64,000 nucleotides of DNA from Rhodopirellula halodulae (GTDB lineage: Bacteria; Planctomycetota; Planctomycetia; Pirellulales; Pirellulaceae), in NCBI RefSeq assembly GCF_020966775.1, contig NZ_JAJKFV010000007.1, forward strand, positions 183,514 to 247,513, written 5' to 3'. This document shows, piece by piece, positions 39,118 through 48,321 of this stretch. Numbering within the stretch: the first letter of the stretch is position 1; every line of letters starts with the position of its first letter. The notes under the pieces were generated by a model. It ran no database searches and was not told the DNA's origin. It was given only the letters and a program-made list of their open reading frames with translations. Position numbers and translations under genes: made by a program.

Positions 39118-39192
39118 TTTGTCACGGGGGCAGTCCTGGGAGCCGCCCAGAAGCTGCTCTGCGGCAGAGTCAAACGGGGCGGCGTCGGCGGT

Positions 39193-40995
39193 TTAGCGGA
39201 CGTAGCTGAGACCGAAGTGGATGCCTTGGATGTAGAACGTGTCGTCTCGCATGGACGATGCCGGGCGAACGTTGTTGTTGTCGTTAATGTTGCGATCGAA
39301 GATCCCGGACACCTGAATCGCATCGGACATCGCGATGAGGTGGTACCCGATCGTGACGTCAAAGTTGTTGAAGCGGTGCCAGCCCAGGTTCACGTCCAAT
39401 TCAGGAACCCATCCGAACGTGTCGCTGGTCGTCGTTCCTTGGTTCGTGTCCGCGTCGACGAACAGTCCGCCGTCCAGCGGAGTTTCCGGTGGTCCGGTGG
39501 TGGTGCTTCCTTGGCGTTCCGCGGTGCGGCTGACGTTGCCGAAGGCAGCCTTGGCCAACCAGTTGAAGCTCCAGCATCCTTCGCGGTAACGGCCCGCCAA
39601 CCCAAACTGGGCTCCATGGAATTCGTTGACGGCTTCGAACGAGTCACGAATTGAGATGAAGTTGCCCGCGTCAGGACCCTCGGTCAACGTGGAGCTGCTG
39701 TTGATGCTCAGCCCTTCCGCCAAACGCATGTATTGATAGCCGTACAAGAAATCGAACGTGGTGCCCAATCCGCCTCGCCAATATTGACGAATGGAGATGT
39801 CCGCTCCGTGCACTTCGCTGTGGGCACTCACGCCGACGGCGCCGAAGCGTCCGTTGATCGTGCCGGTTCCGTTGGGAAAGACCAACACGTTGGAATCTTC
39901 CAAATCGGTGGCAACGTTGAAGAACGGAATGGCCAGCACGTCAAAGTTGCGTTGATCGGCTCCAAAGCTGTACGTCTCGTCGCCAGCCACCCAGCCTCGG
40001 AAGACAAGGCTGCGGCATTGATGATTGTCCAACCACAACCCCAGGGTCAATCGACCTCCGGCGGTGGCATCTTTCAGCACGGAGTCGTCTCCGGCCAGAA
40101 CGGTTCCCGTATCGAGCGAGCCGGTGTCGGGCGATGTGTCGGTGGTGACCAAAGGCGGCAAACGATCGCCCTTGCGGAACATGATCATCAATTCCGCCGA
40201 ACCGAACCAGCGATTGGGATCGACGCAGATCGCTCCGCATGGATCGCAGCTTGGGCCACACATGCCGTCGCAGCCTCCGTAGCCGCAACTGTCACAACCG
40301 ATTGTTTCAAAGCCGCAACCGGCTTCGACACCGCAGCCACATGCCTCGATGCCGCAACCTTCCATGCCACAACCTGGACCAGAAAAGGACATCGCTCCCG
40401 GGCCCATCACGCTTTCGTTGAGGAACATGGGGTCCTCCATCACGGTGACGCTGCCTGAAGTCTTGCGAAGCACTCGGCCGCTGTGGCTGGGTTGAGATGG
40501 ACGGATGATTTGGACGTTGCCCTGCGACGGGGCTGTGGTGACAACACCGGAACCAACGGTCATGCCTGAAACCGGACGAACCAGTTGCGGGGCCGTTGAT
40601 CGAGGCGTCTCGTCCAATGCTCGCAATTGCAATCCGCCGGGGGCGTGCAATGGTTGCAAAGAGGTTTGGTCATCGACGGCGAGTGTCGAATCTTGCGGAT
40701 CCACATCGTCGTGACCAACTTCGCTGATCTGAATGCGGCTCAGTTCGCTCGGTGCCAATGGATCATTGGACCAATCTGCCGTGCGAACGGATTCGCCTCC
40801 GTTGTTGCCCAATTGAGGTGATTGATAGGTTCCGCGATCTGGCTTTTTGGTGCGGACTTGTGCGTCCGCGTGACTGCTCGCCAAACAAGCCAGCAAGGCC
40901 ACGCCGCTTTTGAAGGACCAACTTGACGCGAGCCGCTGGATCACGGATCGATGGGTTGCGGCCCGGTTCAGGCGACGGCAAATCAGGGAGCTCAT
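39193..40995 (-). CDS. BBP7-family outer-membrane beta-barrel protein
   Basis: 600 residues from the ATG at 40995 (MSSLICRRLNRAATH); a longer frame begins at 41082. The signal region SGVALLACLASSHADA gives cleavage before QVRTKK. Residues about 45-190 are a low-complexity secreted linker, then a Gly/Cys-rich cluster (GCGMEGCGIEACGCG, CDSCGYGGCDGMCGPSCDPCG). The C-terminal 330 residues match the planctomycete BBP7 barrel: WFGSAELMIMFRKGD, GGRLTLGLWLD, SIRQYWRGGLGTTFDFLYGYQYMRL, FGLAGRYREGCWSFNWLAKAAFG and the end YIQGIHFGLSYVR. It probably sits in the outer membrane; whether it transports anything is unknown. Confidence 0.8.
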   Translation of the reverse strand: MSSLICRRLNRAATHRSVIQRLASSWSFKSGVALLACLASSHADAQVRTKKPDRGTYQSPQLGNNGGESVRTADWSNDPLAPSELSRIQISEVGHDDVDPQDSTLAVDDQTSLQPLHAPGGLQLRALDETPRSTAPQLVRPVSGMTVGSGVVTTAPSQGNVQIIRPSQPSHSGRVLRKTSGSVTVMEDPMFLNESVMGPGAMSFSGPGCGMEGCGIEACGCGVEAGCGFETIGCDSCGYGGCDGMCGPSCDPCGAICVDPNRWFGSAELMIMFRKGDRLPPLVTTDTSPDTGSLDTGTVLAGDDSVLKDATAGGRLTLGLWLDNHQCRSLVFRGWVAGDETYSFGADQRNFDVLAIPFFNVATDLEDSNVLVFPNGTGTINGRFGAVGVSAHSEVHGADISIRQYWRGGLGTTFDFLYGYQYMRLAEGLSINSSSTLTEGPDAGNFISIRDSFEAVNEFHGAQFGLAGRYREGCWSFNWLAKAAFGNVSRTAERQGSTTTGPPETPLDGGLFVDADTNQGTTTSDTFGWVPELDVNLGWHRFNNFDVTIGYHLIAMSDAIQVSGIFDRNINDNNNVRPASSMRDDTFYIQGIHFGLSYVR

Positions 40996-41399
40996 GTTAG
41001 GTTCGCTTGTTTCAATCGTCGGGGGAATCGCGAAACGCTGGCGACGCGCGCTCCTGGCGGAACGACGCTGAAATTTCGCCATGTGAATCGGTATCGGATG
41101 TGACGACCGTGCCGGTTGAGCCGTTTTGGCAAACTTTGCGGGTTAGGCCGGCGATAACGATGGTGGATCGTGTGAGCGATATCCTTTGCTAGATCGCAGC
41201 GTGTTTCACCCATCGTTTCACGAGCGACTGCAGCAACGGGAGCAAGCTGTTCGTACCAGCAATGCAGGAACGGTTTGTCGTTCGCTTCACCGAGCGGGTA
41301 GGATGAAGTCGCATCGGGCAGCGATCGTCCCGCACGACGGTTGGCAACGCTGACCGAAATCAAATCGCTATCCGTGTCCATCTCCATCGAGGGAAGCTG
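40996..41399. other. Divergent region between BBP7 and Ntn hydrolase genes
   Basis: About 400 bases. Frames run across it on both strands but no family, ribosome-binding site or clear hairpin supports a gene. It should hold two divergent promoters. Confidence 0.4.
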
Positions 41400-42575
41400 A
41401 TGACGAACCGAGCCGCTCTGCCAACGCAACGAGGATCATCGCTTCGCTGGAAATGTCGACCGCTGAATTCAGGCGTGCGGTGGTGCTTGTTTTTTTGCGG
41501 TCTGTGCCTGGGCGTGATTACACCTTCGGACGGTTCTCGGGTCGATGCGTGCACCGTGATGCGGTTGCGAATCAACGGGCAACTGGTCATTGCTCGCAAT
41601 CACGATTGGCCGTTCGGCGAAGCACACGTGGTGACCAATCTGCGAGGGATCGAGAAAACTTCGCTGGCAACCGTGAAACCCGCGACATGGGTCTCCAAGT
41701 ACGGCAGCGTTTCGTTTTGCCAATTCGGTCGCGAAATCCCGTTTGCTGGAATGAACGAAAAAGGGCTGACGGTGGATCTGCTGCGCCTTCCAGAGGCTGC
41801 TTTCCCCGACCCGAATGAGCTGTTGAACGATCCTGATTTGCACGCGGTCAACGCGATCCAGTGGGTGCAGTATCAATTGGACACGGCGGCGACGGTTGCG
41901 GAGGTGGTAACCAGTCTCTCGTCGATCGTTCCCACACCGATGCTGCCAATGGTCGAAAGGGTGCACTATTTCGTGACCGACCCCAGTGGTGATGTTGCCA
42001 TCGTTGAGTTCATTGACGGCGAAGCGGTAATTCGTCACGGAGACGATTACCGAGACTCCGAGGGCGAGCCCAAAACGGCCGCTTGCGTGCTGGCCAATTC
42101 GTCATGGAAAGATTCCCAAGCGACTCACATCGACGATGGCAGTTTGCTGCGTTATCGCCGCGGGATGAAGCTGGTCGAGATGGCGGACTCGGCGAAGAAA
42201 GAAGTGGATCCGAAGGAGTTCGCCAAACGCTGTTTGATGAACGTGGCGCAAGGCCCGATGACGCAGTGGAATCTGATCTACTTCCCTGCGGAGCGGCAAA
42301 TTCATTTTCGCACCCAGTCCGCCACTTCGGTGCGATGGATCGATTTGGACGACCTGCAGTTCGGTAATGATAGCACTCCGGTTGGGATCGATATCGACAA
42401 CAACTTGGAGGGTGACGTGCGAGAACACCTGCGGCCCGTGTCGTCGGAAGATAACCAGCGGATTGTGAACCATGCGTTTGATCACTTTGTGACCCCCAGT
42501 CTGCCACAAATGATGATCAAGCAATTGTTGCTGGATTACCCCTCGAAGTTCTATCCACAGCCGGTCGCACCCTGA
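41400..42575 (+). CDS. Ntn-type linear amide hydrolase (choloylglycine hydrolase family)
   Basis: 391 residues. A hydrophobic segment (WCLFFCGLCLGVITPS) precedes VDACTVMRL, where Cys51 fits the N-terminal nucleophile that is exposed by processing in the penicillin V acylase/bile-salt hydrolase family. Other family marks are ARNHDWPFG (conserved Arg/Asp), FAGMNEKGLTVDLLRLP, VNAIQWVQYQLDTAATVAEV, and the C-terminal MTQWNLIYFPAERQIHFRT. It probably cleaves an amide bond in a small molecule such as an N-acyl amino acid or acyl-homoserine lactone; substrate unknown. It is exported or lumenal if the hydrophobic segment is a signal. Confidence 0.8.
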   Translation: MTNRAALPTQRGSSLRWKCRPLNSGVRWCLFFCGLCLGVITPSDGSRVDACTVMRLRINGQLVIARNHDWPFGEAHVVTNLRGIEKTSLATVKPATWVSKYGSVSFCQFGREIPFAGMNEKGLTVDLLRLPEAAFPDPNELLNDPDLHAVNAIQWVQYQLDTAATVAEVVTSLSSIVPTPMLPMVERVHYFVTDPSGDVAIVEFIDGEAVIRHGDDYRDSEGEPKTAACVLANSSWKDSQATHIDDGSLLRYRRGMKLVEMADSAKKEVDPKEFAKRCLMNVAQGPMTQWNLIYFPAERQIHFRTQSATSVRWIDLDDLQFGNDSTPVGIDIDNNLEGDVREHLRPVSSEDNQRIVNHAFDHFVTPSLPQMMIKQLLLDYPSKFYPQPVAP

Positions 42576-42956
42576 ACTTGGGTGTGAATCGGACGTCGCT
42601 CGGTGGGCATCGCCGTCCAATTTGGCGTTCGATCGGACGTTTCACGGCGAGTTTCGTGAACAGCAACAAAGTTTCCGGGAAAATCTTTCGAGCCAACTGG
42701 AACGGCTAGGTGGAGGGGGTGCTGTGAATTGTGAAGATCGCGGACACGCAAGCGATCCAGAACGTTGCGTTCAGCCCCCTAGTTTTGACGTTGGTTGGAA
42801 GCTCCTGGGTGCTCATTTCGGTTCATGGGATCTTCATTGTGAGCTTCGCTGTTTCTTCATTTTGTGTCTGTAGAACGCCGCCCATCGAACGACGACGGTC
42901 CTTTGTTGAATTCTCTGACCGTCGCCATCTACCCACACAATCTGCTGGAAAAACGA
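42576..42956. other. Intergenic region before the DUF1559 gene
   Basis: About 380 bases with no recognisable gene or strong hairpin; the in-frame extension of the DUF1559 frame to 42864 lacks family sequence. Contains the presumed promoter of the DUF1559-lipoprotein pair. Confidence 0.4.
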
Positions 42957-43952
42957 ATGACCCTCCTGACGACCCCTCGGTGTCGCCTGACCTCCTCCCG
43001 CCGCCCGGAAATCTCCCGATCGACCGCCGCTCGCAACGCATTCACATTGGTTGAGTTGTTGGTCGTGATCGCCATCATCGGCGTGCTTGTTGGTCTATTG
43101 CTGCCCGCCGTTCAGTCGGCTCGCGAAGCCGCTCGACGCATGCAGTGCAGCAACAACATGAAGCAAATCGGTCTCGGTTTGCATGTTTACCATGATACGT
43201 TTCGCGTGTTCCCCTACGGTTGGGATCAACGCGGGATGACTTGGAGCGGCCACATCCTGCCGCAAATCGAACAATCCGCTCTGTACCAAACCCTGATCTT
43301 TCAAGAGTCCGGTCTGGGCAACTGGGGAGCCGACGACGGCCCCAACGAAGAAGCCTGCGAAACGGTGATCCCAACCTATCGTTGTCCCAGCATGGCGCTG
43401 CCGTTACACATGGATTACAACGGTATTCCTCAGCGTGTTCCCGGTAGCTACCGCGGCGTGGCCGGAACGCTGGCGACGTCTGACGACACCAGCACCGCTC
43501 TGCCCGACACGATTTCGTTGGAGAGCTTGGATCAAGACGGGATTTTCTACGCCTGTAGCAAGACCAAGTTCCGCGACATTTTGGACGGAACATCCAACAC
43601 AATCATGGTTGGTGAGAGCTACAACAATCCAAAGTTTGTCAAAGACGGGCAGGGGATGGATTACTGGTACATCGGTGCTCCTCAAACCGACCCGTGCCGA
43701 TGTGACGGCGGAACCGGCGGGACGGAATTCTCCGAAGTGGCCGGTGTGACGATCACTCCCGTCAACGCCGTCATCCGTGCACCGTTGATGAGCGGTCGTC
43801 TGATGGAGCTTTCATTCGGAAGTTACCACATCGGTGGAGCCCACTTCTTGCGTTGCGACGGGTCGGTTTCGTTCTTGACCGAGTCGTTGGCGGAAGACGT
43901 CTACGACGCACTCGGTTCGCGCAACGGTGGCGAGATCATCGAAGAACTCTGA
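42957..43952 (+). CDS. DUF1559 prepilin-like (type II secretion/pseudopilin) protein
   Basis: 331 residues from the ATG at 42957. The N terminus carries the prepilin cleavage/methylation signal: NAFTLVELLVVIAIIGVLVGLLLPAVQSAREAARR, in pieces, where the Phe after Ala is the expected mature residue. The rest is the planctomycete DUF1559 domain (CSNNMKQIGLGLHVYHD, PYGWDQRGMTWSGHILPQIE, LDGTSNTIMVGESYNN, GGAHFLRCDGSVSFLTES). Planctomycete genomes have many copies, usually next to a small lipoprotein, as here. Assembly into a pseudopilus-like structure is inferred from the N-terminal signal; the function is unknown. Confidence 0.92.
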   Translation: MTLLTTPRCRLTSSRRPEISRSTAARNAFTLVELLVVIAIIGVLVGLLLPAVQSAREAARRMQCSNNMKQIGLGLHVYHDTFRVFPYGWDQRGMTWSGHILPQIEQSALYQTLIFQESGLGNWGADDGPNEEACETVIPTYRCPSMALPLHMDYNGIPQRVPGSYRGVAGTLATSDDTSTALPDTISLESLDQDGIFYACSKTKFRDILDGTSNTIMVGESYNNPKFVKDGQGMDYWYIGAPQTDPCRCDGGTGGTEFSEVAGVTITPVNAVIRAPLMSGRLMELSFGSYHIGGAHFLRCDGSVSFLTESLAEDVYDALGSRNGGEIIEEL

Positions 43953-44013
43953 TCGCGATTCACAGTCCCGTCAGATCGAATGTCTTGCTATTCACACTTT
44001 GAACAAGAAAACC

Positions 44014-44511
44014 ATGTCAATGAAAAACATTCTGAACATGATCGCGGTGTTTTCGATCGCCGCGACCAGTGTCGTCTCCATGACTGGATGCGGCCCCAGC
44101 GCCCAAGCGGATTATGCATCCATCGGATTGGTTCCTATCACGGGAACGGTCACGTTGGACGGGCAACCTGTTGAAGGAGCCGTCGTGCAATTCGTCGCTC
44201 CTGACACGACCTTCGCCTATGGAACCACCGACTCCGAAGGCCACTATGAAATGAAATTCAATAGTGAAGTGATGGGCGTGCCCCCGGGGGAGAAAATCGT
44301 TCGCATCAGCACGACGGCTTCCACGGGCGAAGTGGATACCGAAGGCGCTGACGACGATGACGATGCGCCACGTCGCCGCAAAAAGAAAACGCGGGATCCG
44401 AACGAAAAGATCCCCGCCGCTTACAACGAAGATTCCCAGATCAAAGCTACTGTGTCCGCTGGACAAGTCGTCTATGACTTCGCATTGAAGTCCGACGGTT
44501 CTGCTCTCTAG
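44014..44511 (+). CDS. Small lipoprotein with carboxypeptidase-regulatory-like domain
   Basis: 165 residues from the ATG at 44014; a second ATG two codons later is equally possible. The signal MIAVFSIAATSVVSMTGCG has a lipobox-like end (MTGC). The domain VTGTVTLDGQPVEGAVVQFVAP-type beta-sandwich (here ITGTVTLDGQPVEGAVVQF and TTDSEGHYEMKF) is the carboxypeptidase regulatory-like fold seen in the partner lipoproteins of DUF1559 genes. A highly charged insert (DDDDDAPRRRKKKTRDP) lies between the domain and the C-terminal strand. It is 61 bases downstream of the DUF1559 gene and very likely cotranscribed. Confidence 0.8.
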   Translation: MSMKNILNMIAVFSIAATSVVSMTGCGPSAQADYASIGLVPITGTVTLDGQPVEGAVVQFVAPDTTFAYGTTDSEGHYEMKFNSEVMGVPPGEKIVRISTTASTGEVDTEGADDDDDAPRRRKKKTRDPNEKIPAAYNEDSQIKATVSAGQVVYDFALKSDGSAL

Positions 44512-44623
44512 CAGCAACGCATCGCGAAGGAATCCAGCAGCCGATGGGCGTTGGTTTCGGTGTTCTTCCAAGCACCGAGGTCAGCTCCCATCGGTTTTTT
44601 CGTGCGTTGTCGGCTTCAATCGA

Positions 44624-45934
44624 TCAGTTGATCGTTTCGCTGGTGAACGAAATGCCGCCGAAAGGCACGATTCCGTAGATGCCTTCGGTGAAGACTTGAC
44701 GCACGAAGTCGCCAAACACGGTGATCGGGCGGTCGGGCACGATGATCACGTCTCCGTCACGCACCCAAATCTCATCCGCGGGCGTCGGTCGTTTGCCTCG
44801 CACGGCACCGTTGAGATCCAGCATGGTGCTGATCATTCGCCAATCTTCGGCACGCCGGAACACGACGACCTGACGCAGGTTGCCTTCGGGTAAATGTCCG
44901 CCCGCCGCGGCGATGGCACCCAGAACCGTTGTGGGCGTGGTGACCTCTTGTCGACCAGGCGTTCCAACCCGTCCGAGAACGTACACGAAGTGAGGAGCTT
45001 GCTGAGTGAGAATCGGTTCGACCTCCAACCCAACGACAACCTCGGCGTAACGCAAATTCACTTCGCGTTTGAGTTGTTCCAGCGTGAACCCTTGCACGCT
45101 GACTTGTCCGATGCCTGGCAAACGCACGTGGCCATCGGGCATCACCGTGGTGGTGATGGCTTGCGCGGTGAAACCGCCCAATCCGCCCACCGCGGCACGG
45201 ATGTCTTCCGCCAAGGTGTTGGTGCGAACGGGAGTCACGTCGATCGCGGGATCGTCGTAGAACGCCTTGTATTCTCGTTCCAACAAATCACGAAGCCCGG
45301 TCACGGTCAGCCCCGCGGCCTGCACTTGTCCCAGCAATCGCACGGTGATCGTTCCGTCGGGTTGGATCAGCAACCCGCTTTCCAGTGACCCGCGATCCAG
45401 GTCTTCGTCCGCGATGGATTCGATCGAAACCTGATCCCCCGGCATCAATCGATACTGCCCCGCATCTTGCCGACGTGTGACCAAATAGACCATTTGCAAT
45501 TGGTCGCCCGGACGAACGTGATAGCGAGCCAAATGACGCAGGCGAGCCGGTCCCGTGTAGCCGCCCGGACCGTACTTGTCGAAGTCCATCGGCTTCATGT
45601 CTTGCCAGCGAGCTTCACTGCCGCAGGCGGTGTTGCAATCGACGCCCAACATGCATTTGGGGCAACCGTAGCCCTCGGCGGTCAAGACCATGTGCGTGCC
45701 GCAGGAACCGCAAGGGCCGCACGCGGCTTGCGAGCCGAATTGAGATGCAGCGACCGGCCGACCGCTGGTGACCGTTGCCGCCGAGTGCGTTTGCCCGGCC
45801 GATGTCAGCAACTCACCTGATTGCCACTGCGCGGACACATTCCCGGTGAGGCACGCAAACACCACCGGCAACATGGTAATGATGCTGCGAAGTTTGCGAA
45901 TTCGGTTTGGAGCGTTGATGTTGCGATTTTGCAT
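44624..45934 (-). CDS. Polysaccharide export protein (Wza-like, SLBB domains)
   Basis: 436 residues. A signal (MLPVVFACLTGNVSA) precedes a planctomycete-specific N-terminal module with clustered cysteines (ACGPCGSCGTHM, GCPKCMLGVDCNTACG). The poly-export domain follows (YRLMPGDQVSIESIADEDLDRGSLESGLLIQPDGTI, in pieces), then a second beta-grasp/SLBB unit (VMPDGHVRLPGIGQVSVQG) and a third (VYVLGRVGTPGRQEVTTPTTVLGAIAAAGG). It should form or contact the outer-membrane channel for exopolysaccharide. It ends four bases before the next gene's start region and is the second gene of a minus-strand pair. Its 3' end faces the lipoprotein gene convergently across 112 bases. Confidence 0.88.
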   Translation of the reverse strand: MQNRNINAPNRIRKLRSIITMLPVVFACLTGNVSAQWQSGELLTSAGQTHSAATVTSGRPVAASQFGSQAACGPCGSCGTHMVLTAEGYGCPKCMLGVDCNTACGSEARWQDMKPMDFDKYGPGGYTGPARLRHLARYHVRPGDQLQMVYLVTRRQDAGQYRLMPGDQVSIESIADEDLDRGSLESGLLIQPDGTITVRLLGQVQAAGLTVTGLRDLLEREYKAFYDDPAIDVTPVRTNTLAEDIRAAVGGLGGFTAQAITTTVMPDGHVRLPGIGQVSVQGFTLEQLKREVNLRYAEVVVGLEVEPILTQQAPHFVYVLGRVGTPGRQEVTTPTTVLGAIAAAGGHLPEGNLRQVVVFRRAEDWRMISTMLDLNGAVRGKRPTPADEIWVRDGDVIIVPDRPITVFGDFVRQVFTEGIYGIVPFGGISFTSETIN

Positions 45935-45938
45935 GGTC

Positions 45939-47957
45939 TCACCACCACTTTTTCAATTGGGGCAAGAAGCGAGATCCCATTCGCGGAGAACGAGACTCGG
46001 TGGAGTCTGCGGGCGTGCTCTCGGCGGTGACATCGGTTTCGCTGCGAGCTGGCATCCGATAGGTTGCCGGGGTGGCTTGTCGCGACGTTGAACCGGACAC
46101 CATCGTGGTGCGAGCGGTTGCGGCGGCGGTCGCGGCAGCATTCTGCGTGGTGGCTGAAGGAGCCGGGATGACGCTGCGGGAAATGTTCGCGAATTGCTCC
46201 GGTTGCATCGCGATCACGTCGGGTGTGCGACGCGTAGGCGTGTGATTCGCCATCGGCATGCTTTTCAGAACCGTCGAAGCGTTGGGCGAGCGACTTTCCA
46301 ATTGATTCAGTTTGTTCAGAACCGCAGGATCGTGTCGCAGAGAAAGCGAGTGACGCAGCGCCCAAGTGGCTTCCTCGATCAATCCCACTTCGGCCAGATG
46401 AAATCCAAGTTTCGCGACCAAGTCGGGATGATTGCTTTGCCCCTGCACCGCCGCACGACGCAAACAAATCGCCGAGGGGCCGGGTAGCTGGGTGGCTTCG
46501 TTGCGTCCCAATCGAATCGCGGCCAACAGGTCCATGGCCTGGGCCGCCAGCAGACTTCGCGAAGCAACGTCGCTGAGTTCCATCCGGGCCAGATCCAGGT
46601 AGCGGTCGATGGCTTCCGTCGAAGTTGGAATGGAAGCGACTATCGACTCGGTTTGTTCGAGCGACATGTCGGCGTACAGACTCAGCCGATCTTTCGAGGG
46701 AGCGGCCGATGGAACCGAGGCGTTGAAGCTCGCCGCCTTTTTGCGAGGCAGTCCCTGGCGAACCACCGCGGTGCGATGCGAACGAGCCAAGCGTGCGATG
46801 GATTGAGGATCTTCCGTGGCATACGGACCGACGAAGTCTTGCGCTTCGGTCAGAGCGTCGCGACCGGAATGAAGTTGCTGAACCGCGGAAGTGGCCCGAG
46901 AGGGCGGCAGTTCGTGATCCGTGTTGATGGCGGCTCGCGATCGGGTGTGATGCTCGTGCAAGTCGATGGCCTCGGCGGCCAATTGCAACGTTTGCCACGC
47001 CGAAGCTTCCGCCGAGGCGTAGGCGCCGGTGCTGTACTCCACTTCGGCCCGCTGAAAATGCGTCCAAGCGTCAGACAATTTTGAGGTCGCGGTTTGGGTG
47101 GCCAAGTACATTCCCGATGTGGCCTCGGGTGGAGCCACGCGAGCCTTGGCTTGTTCGGCTCGTCGACGTTCCGACAAAGCAATCGATCGACGACGTTCTT
47201 GTTGGATGGTTTCAAGCACTTGCTGGCTGTGCTTTTCCGATTGCTCCGGCGCAGCGGCTGGTAAACGCTTGGGCCGTGGCGTCGAGGCGGCATCCATTCG
47301 TGATGAAGGGGCGTTCTTTGGCGAGGGGGGACTCTGCGATGGGGGCCCGTGCTGCGACAAGGACTCACCAGCACGCTCGTTCAGAGGAATCATCGGAGCG
47401 TTTGGACGCATCGCGATGTGCGGCACGTGGTCGACCATCGTTTCTCGCGATGGTGCTGAGAACGCAGGAGGCAGGAACGCTTCAAAATTGCTGGCGTTCG
47501 GGCCAACCGGAGCGGGCAGGTGGTCCGCAGGCTGCGTGGGCTTGTCGAACGAAAACGCTGGTGGCGCAATCGCATCCATAGGAAAGCCCGCCGGTTCCGT
47601 CACGAAGTGGTGCGGCGATGGCTGGTTCGTTGCCTGGTCGTCTGAGTCGCGCGTCTCTGGTGCAACTGAAACACTCGCCATTGGCGTCATCAATTGTGCG
47701 GTGGCGGTATCGCGTCGTGATTCAGCCCTCGTTGCGAGATTCTGCGTGGCGGCGGCCGAATTCGGGACCGCGAAATGGTTGATTCGCGGTTGTTGAGCTT
47801 GGGTTTCGACCGGATCCAACATCAGCGAACAAACGGCGATTGGAAACCAAGTCAGCGGCGTCAGCCCGAGTATGGCAATCAGTTGCCGACGACCCTGCCG
47901 TCCGCGCGGATCGCGGGCGTTGGCGGGGGCAAGGCGGCTTCGGCGAGGACACAGCAT
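45939..47957 (-). CDS. Exported Pro/Ala-rich protein with repeat-helix C-terminal region
   Basis: 672 residues, first gene of the polysaccharide-export pair, four bases upstream of the SLBB gene. A basic N terminus and hydrophobic segment (LIAILGLTPLTWFPIAVCSLML) suggest a signal or anchor. Residues 60-230 are disordered and Pro/Ala/Ser-rich. A helical region from about 230 to 560 contains TPR-like units (AWTHFQRAEVEYSTGAYASAEASAWQTLQLAAEAIDL and LVAKLGFHLAEVGLIEEATWALRHSLSLR, in pieces). The C terminus is again low complexity. No family was recognised; the neighbour suggests a scaffold for polysaccharide secretion. Confidence 0.65.
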   Translation of the reverse strand: MLCPRRSRLAPANARDPRGRQGRRQLIAILGLTPLTWFPIAVCSLMLDPVETQAQQPRINHFAVPNSAAATQNLATRAESRRDTATAQLMTPMASVSVAPETRDSDDQATNQPSPHHFVTEPAGFPMDAIAPPAFSFDKPTQPADHLPAPVGPNASNFEAFLPPAFSAPSRETMVDHVPHIAMRPNAPMIPLNERAGESLSQHGPPSQSPPSPKNAPSSRMDAASTPRPKRLPAAAPEQSEKHSQQVLETIQQERRRSIALSERRRAEQAKARVAPPEATSGMYLATQTATSKLSDAWTHFQRAEVEYSTGAYASAEASAWQTLQLAAEAIDLHEHHTRSRAAINTDHELPPSRATSAVQQLHSGRDALTEAQDFVGPYATEDPQSIARLARSHRTAVVRQGLPRKKAASFNASVPSAAPSKDRLSLYADMSLEQTESIVASIPTSTEAIDRYLDLARMELSDVASRSLLAAQAMDLLAAIRLGRNEATQLPGPSAICLRRAAVQGQSNHPDLVAKLGFHLAEVGLIEEATWALRHSLSLRHDPAVLNKLNQLESRSPNASTVLKSMPMANHTPTRRTPDVIAMQPEQFANISRSVIPAPSATTQNAAATAAATARTTMVSGSTSRQATPATYRMPARSETDVTAESTPADSTESRSPRMGSRFLPQLKKWW

Positions 47958-48321
47958 GGATTTCGACCAACAGCGGGATGATGTTCGACACTGAGGTCAT
48001 CGGGTCCTCCCCCGTTCCGATTGTGATGATTCTGCCTCCCGTTCGCTTCACAACAGTTGCAGCGGTGGGACAAGCGGCAAAATCGTTACAAGTTCACGAA
48101 GTCGATGATTTGTCCCACCCCGGGGGGGTTCATGACGTAGTGTTTCACAACCAAAAGTGCACTGAAAGAAGCGAACGAACAGCCAAGCAAAACCGGCAGG
48201 CATTCCGAGACAAATGTAGCCCGCAGCGGACGTCGATTTTGAACCGCAACGAACATCGGTTTTGAGACGTCGGTTTTGAACTGTCACCCTGTGTTTGACA
48301 AACCTCCCTCTGATTGCATCC
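47958..48321. other. Divergent promoter region, polysaccharide export and PilZ
   Basis: About 360 bases separating the minus-strand export pair from the plus-strand PilZ gene. No gene recognised. It includes a widely spaced perfect inverted repeat (listed separately) and a CCCCGGGGGGG tract at 48118-48128 on plus. Confidence 0.5.
48064..48119. promoter_or_regulatory. Spaced perfect inverted repeat GGTGGGACAA / TTGTCCCACC
   Basis: Ten-base arms at 48064-48073 and 48110-48119, 36 bases apart, in the divergent promoter region. This could be two half-sites bound by a dimer or looped regulator, or the stem of an mRNA leader for either gene. No regulator is identified. Confidence 0.4.

Noticed and set aside
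38883..39209. Frame with LQPGRLQYG-type peptide repeats
   Set aside because: Peptide periodicity comes from the DNA hairpin array, and the frame has no start signal or family.
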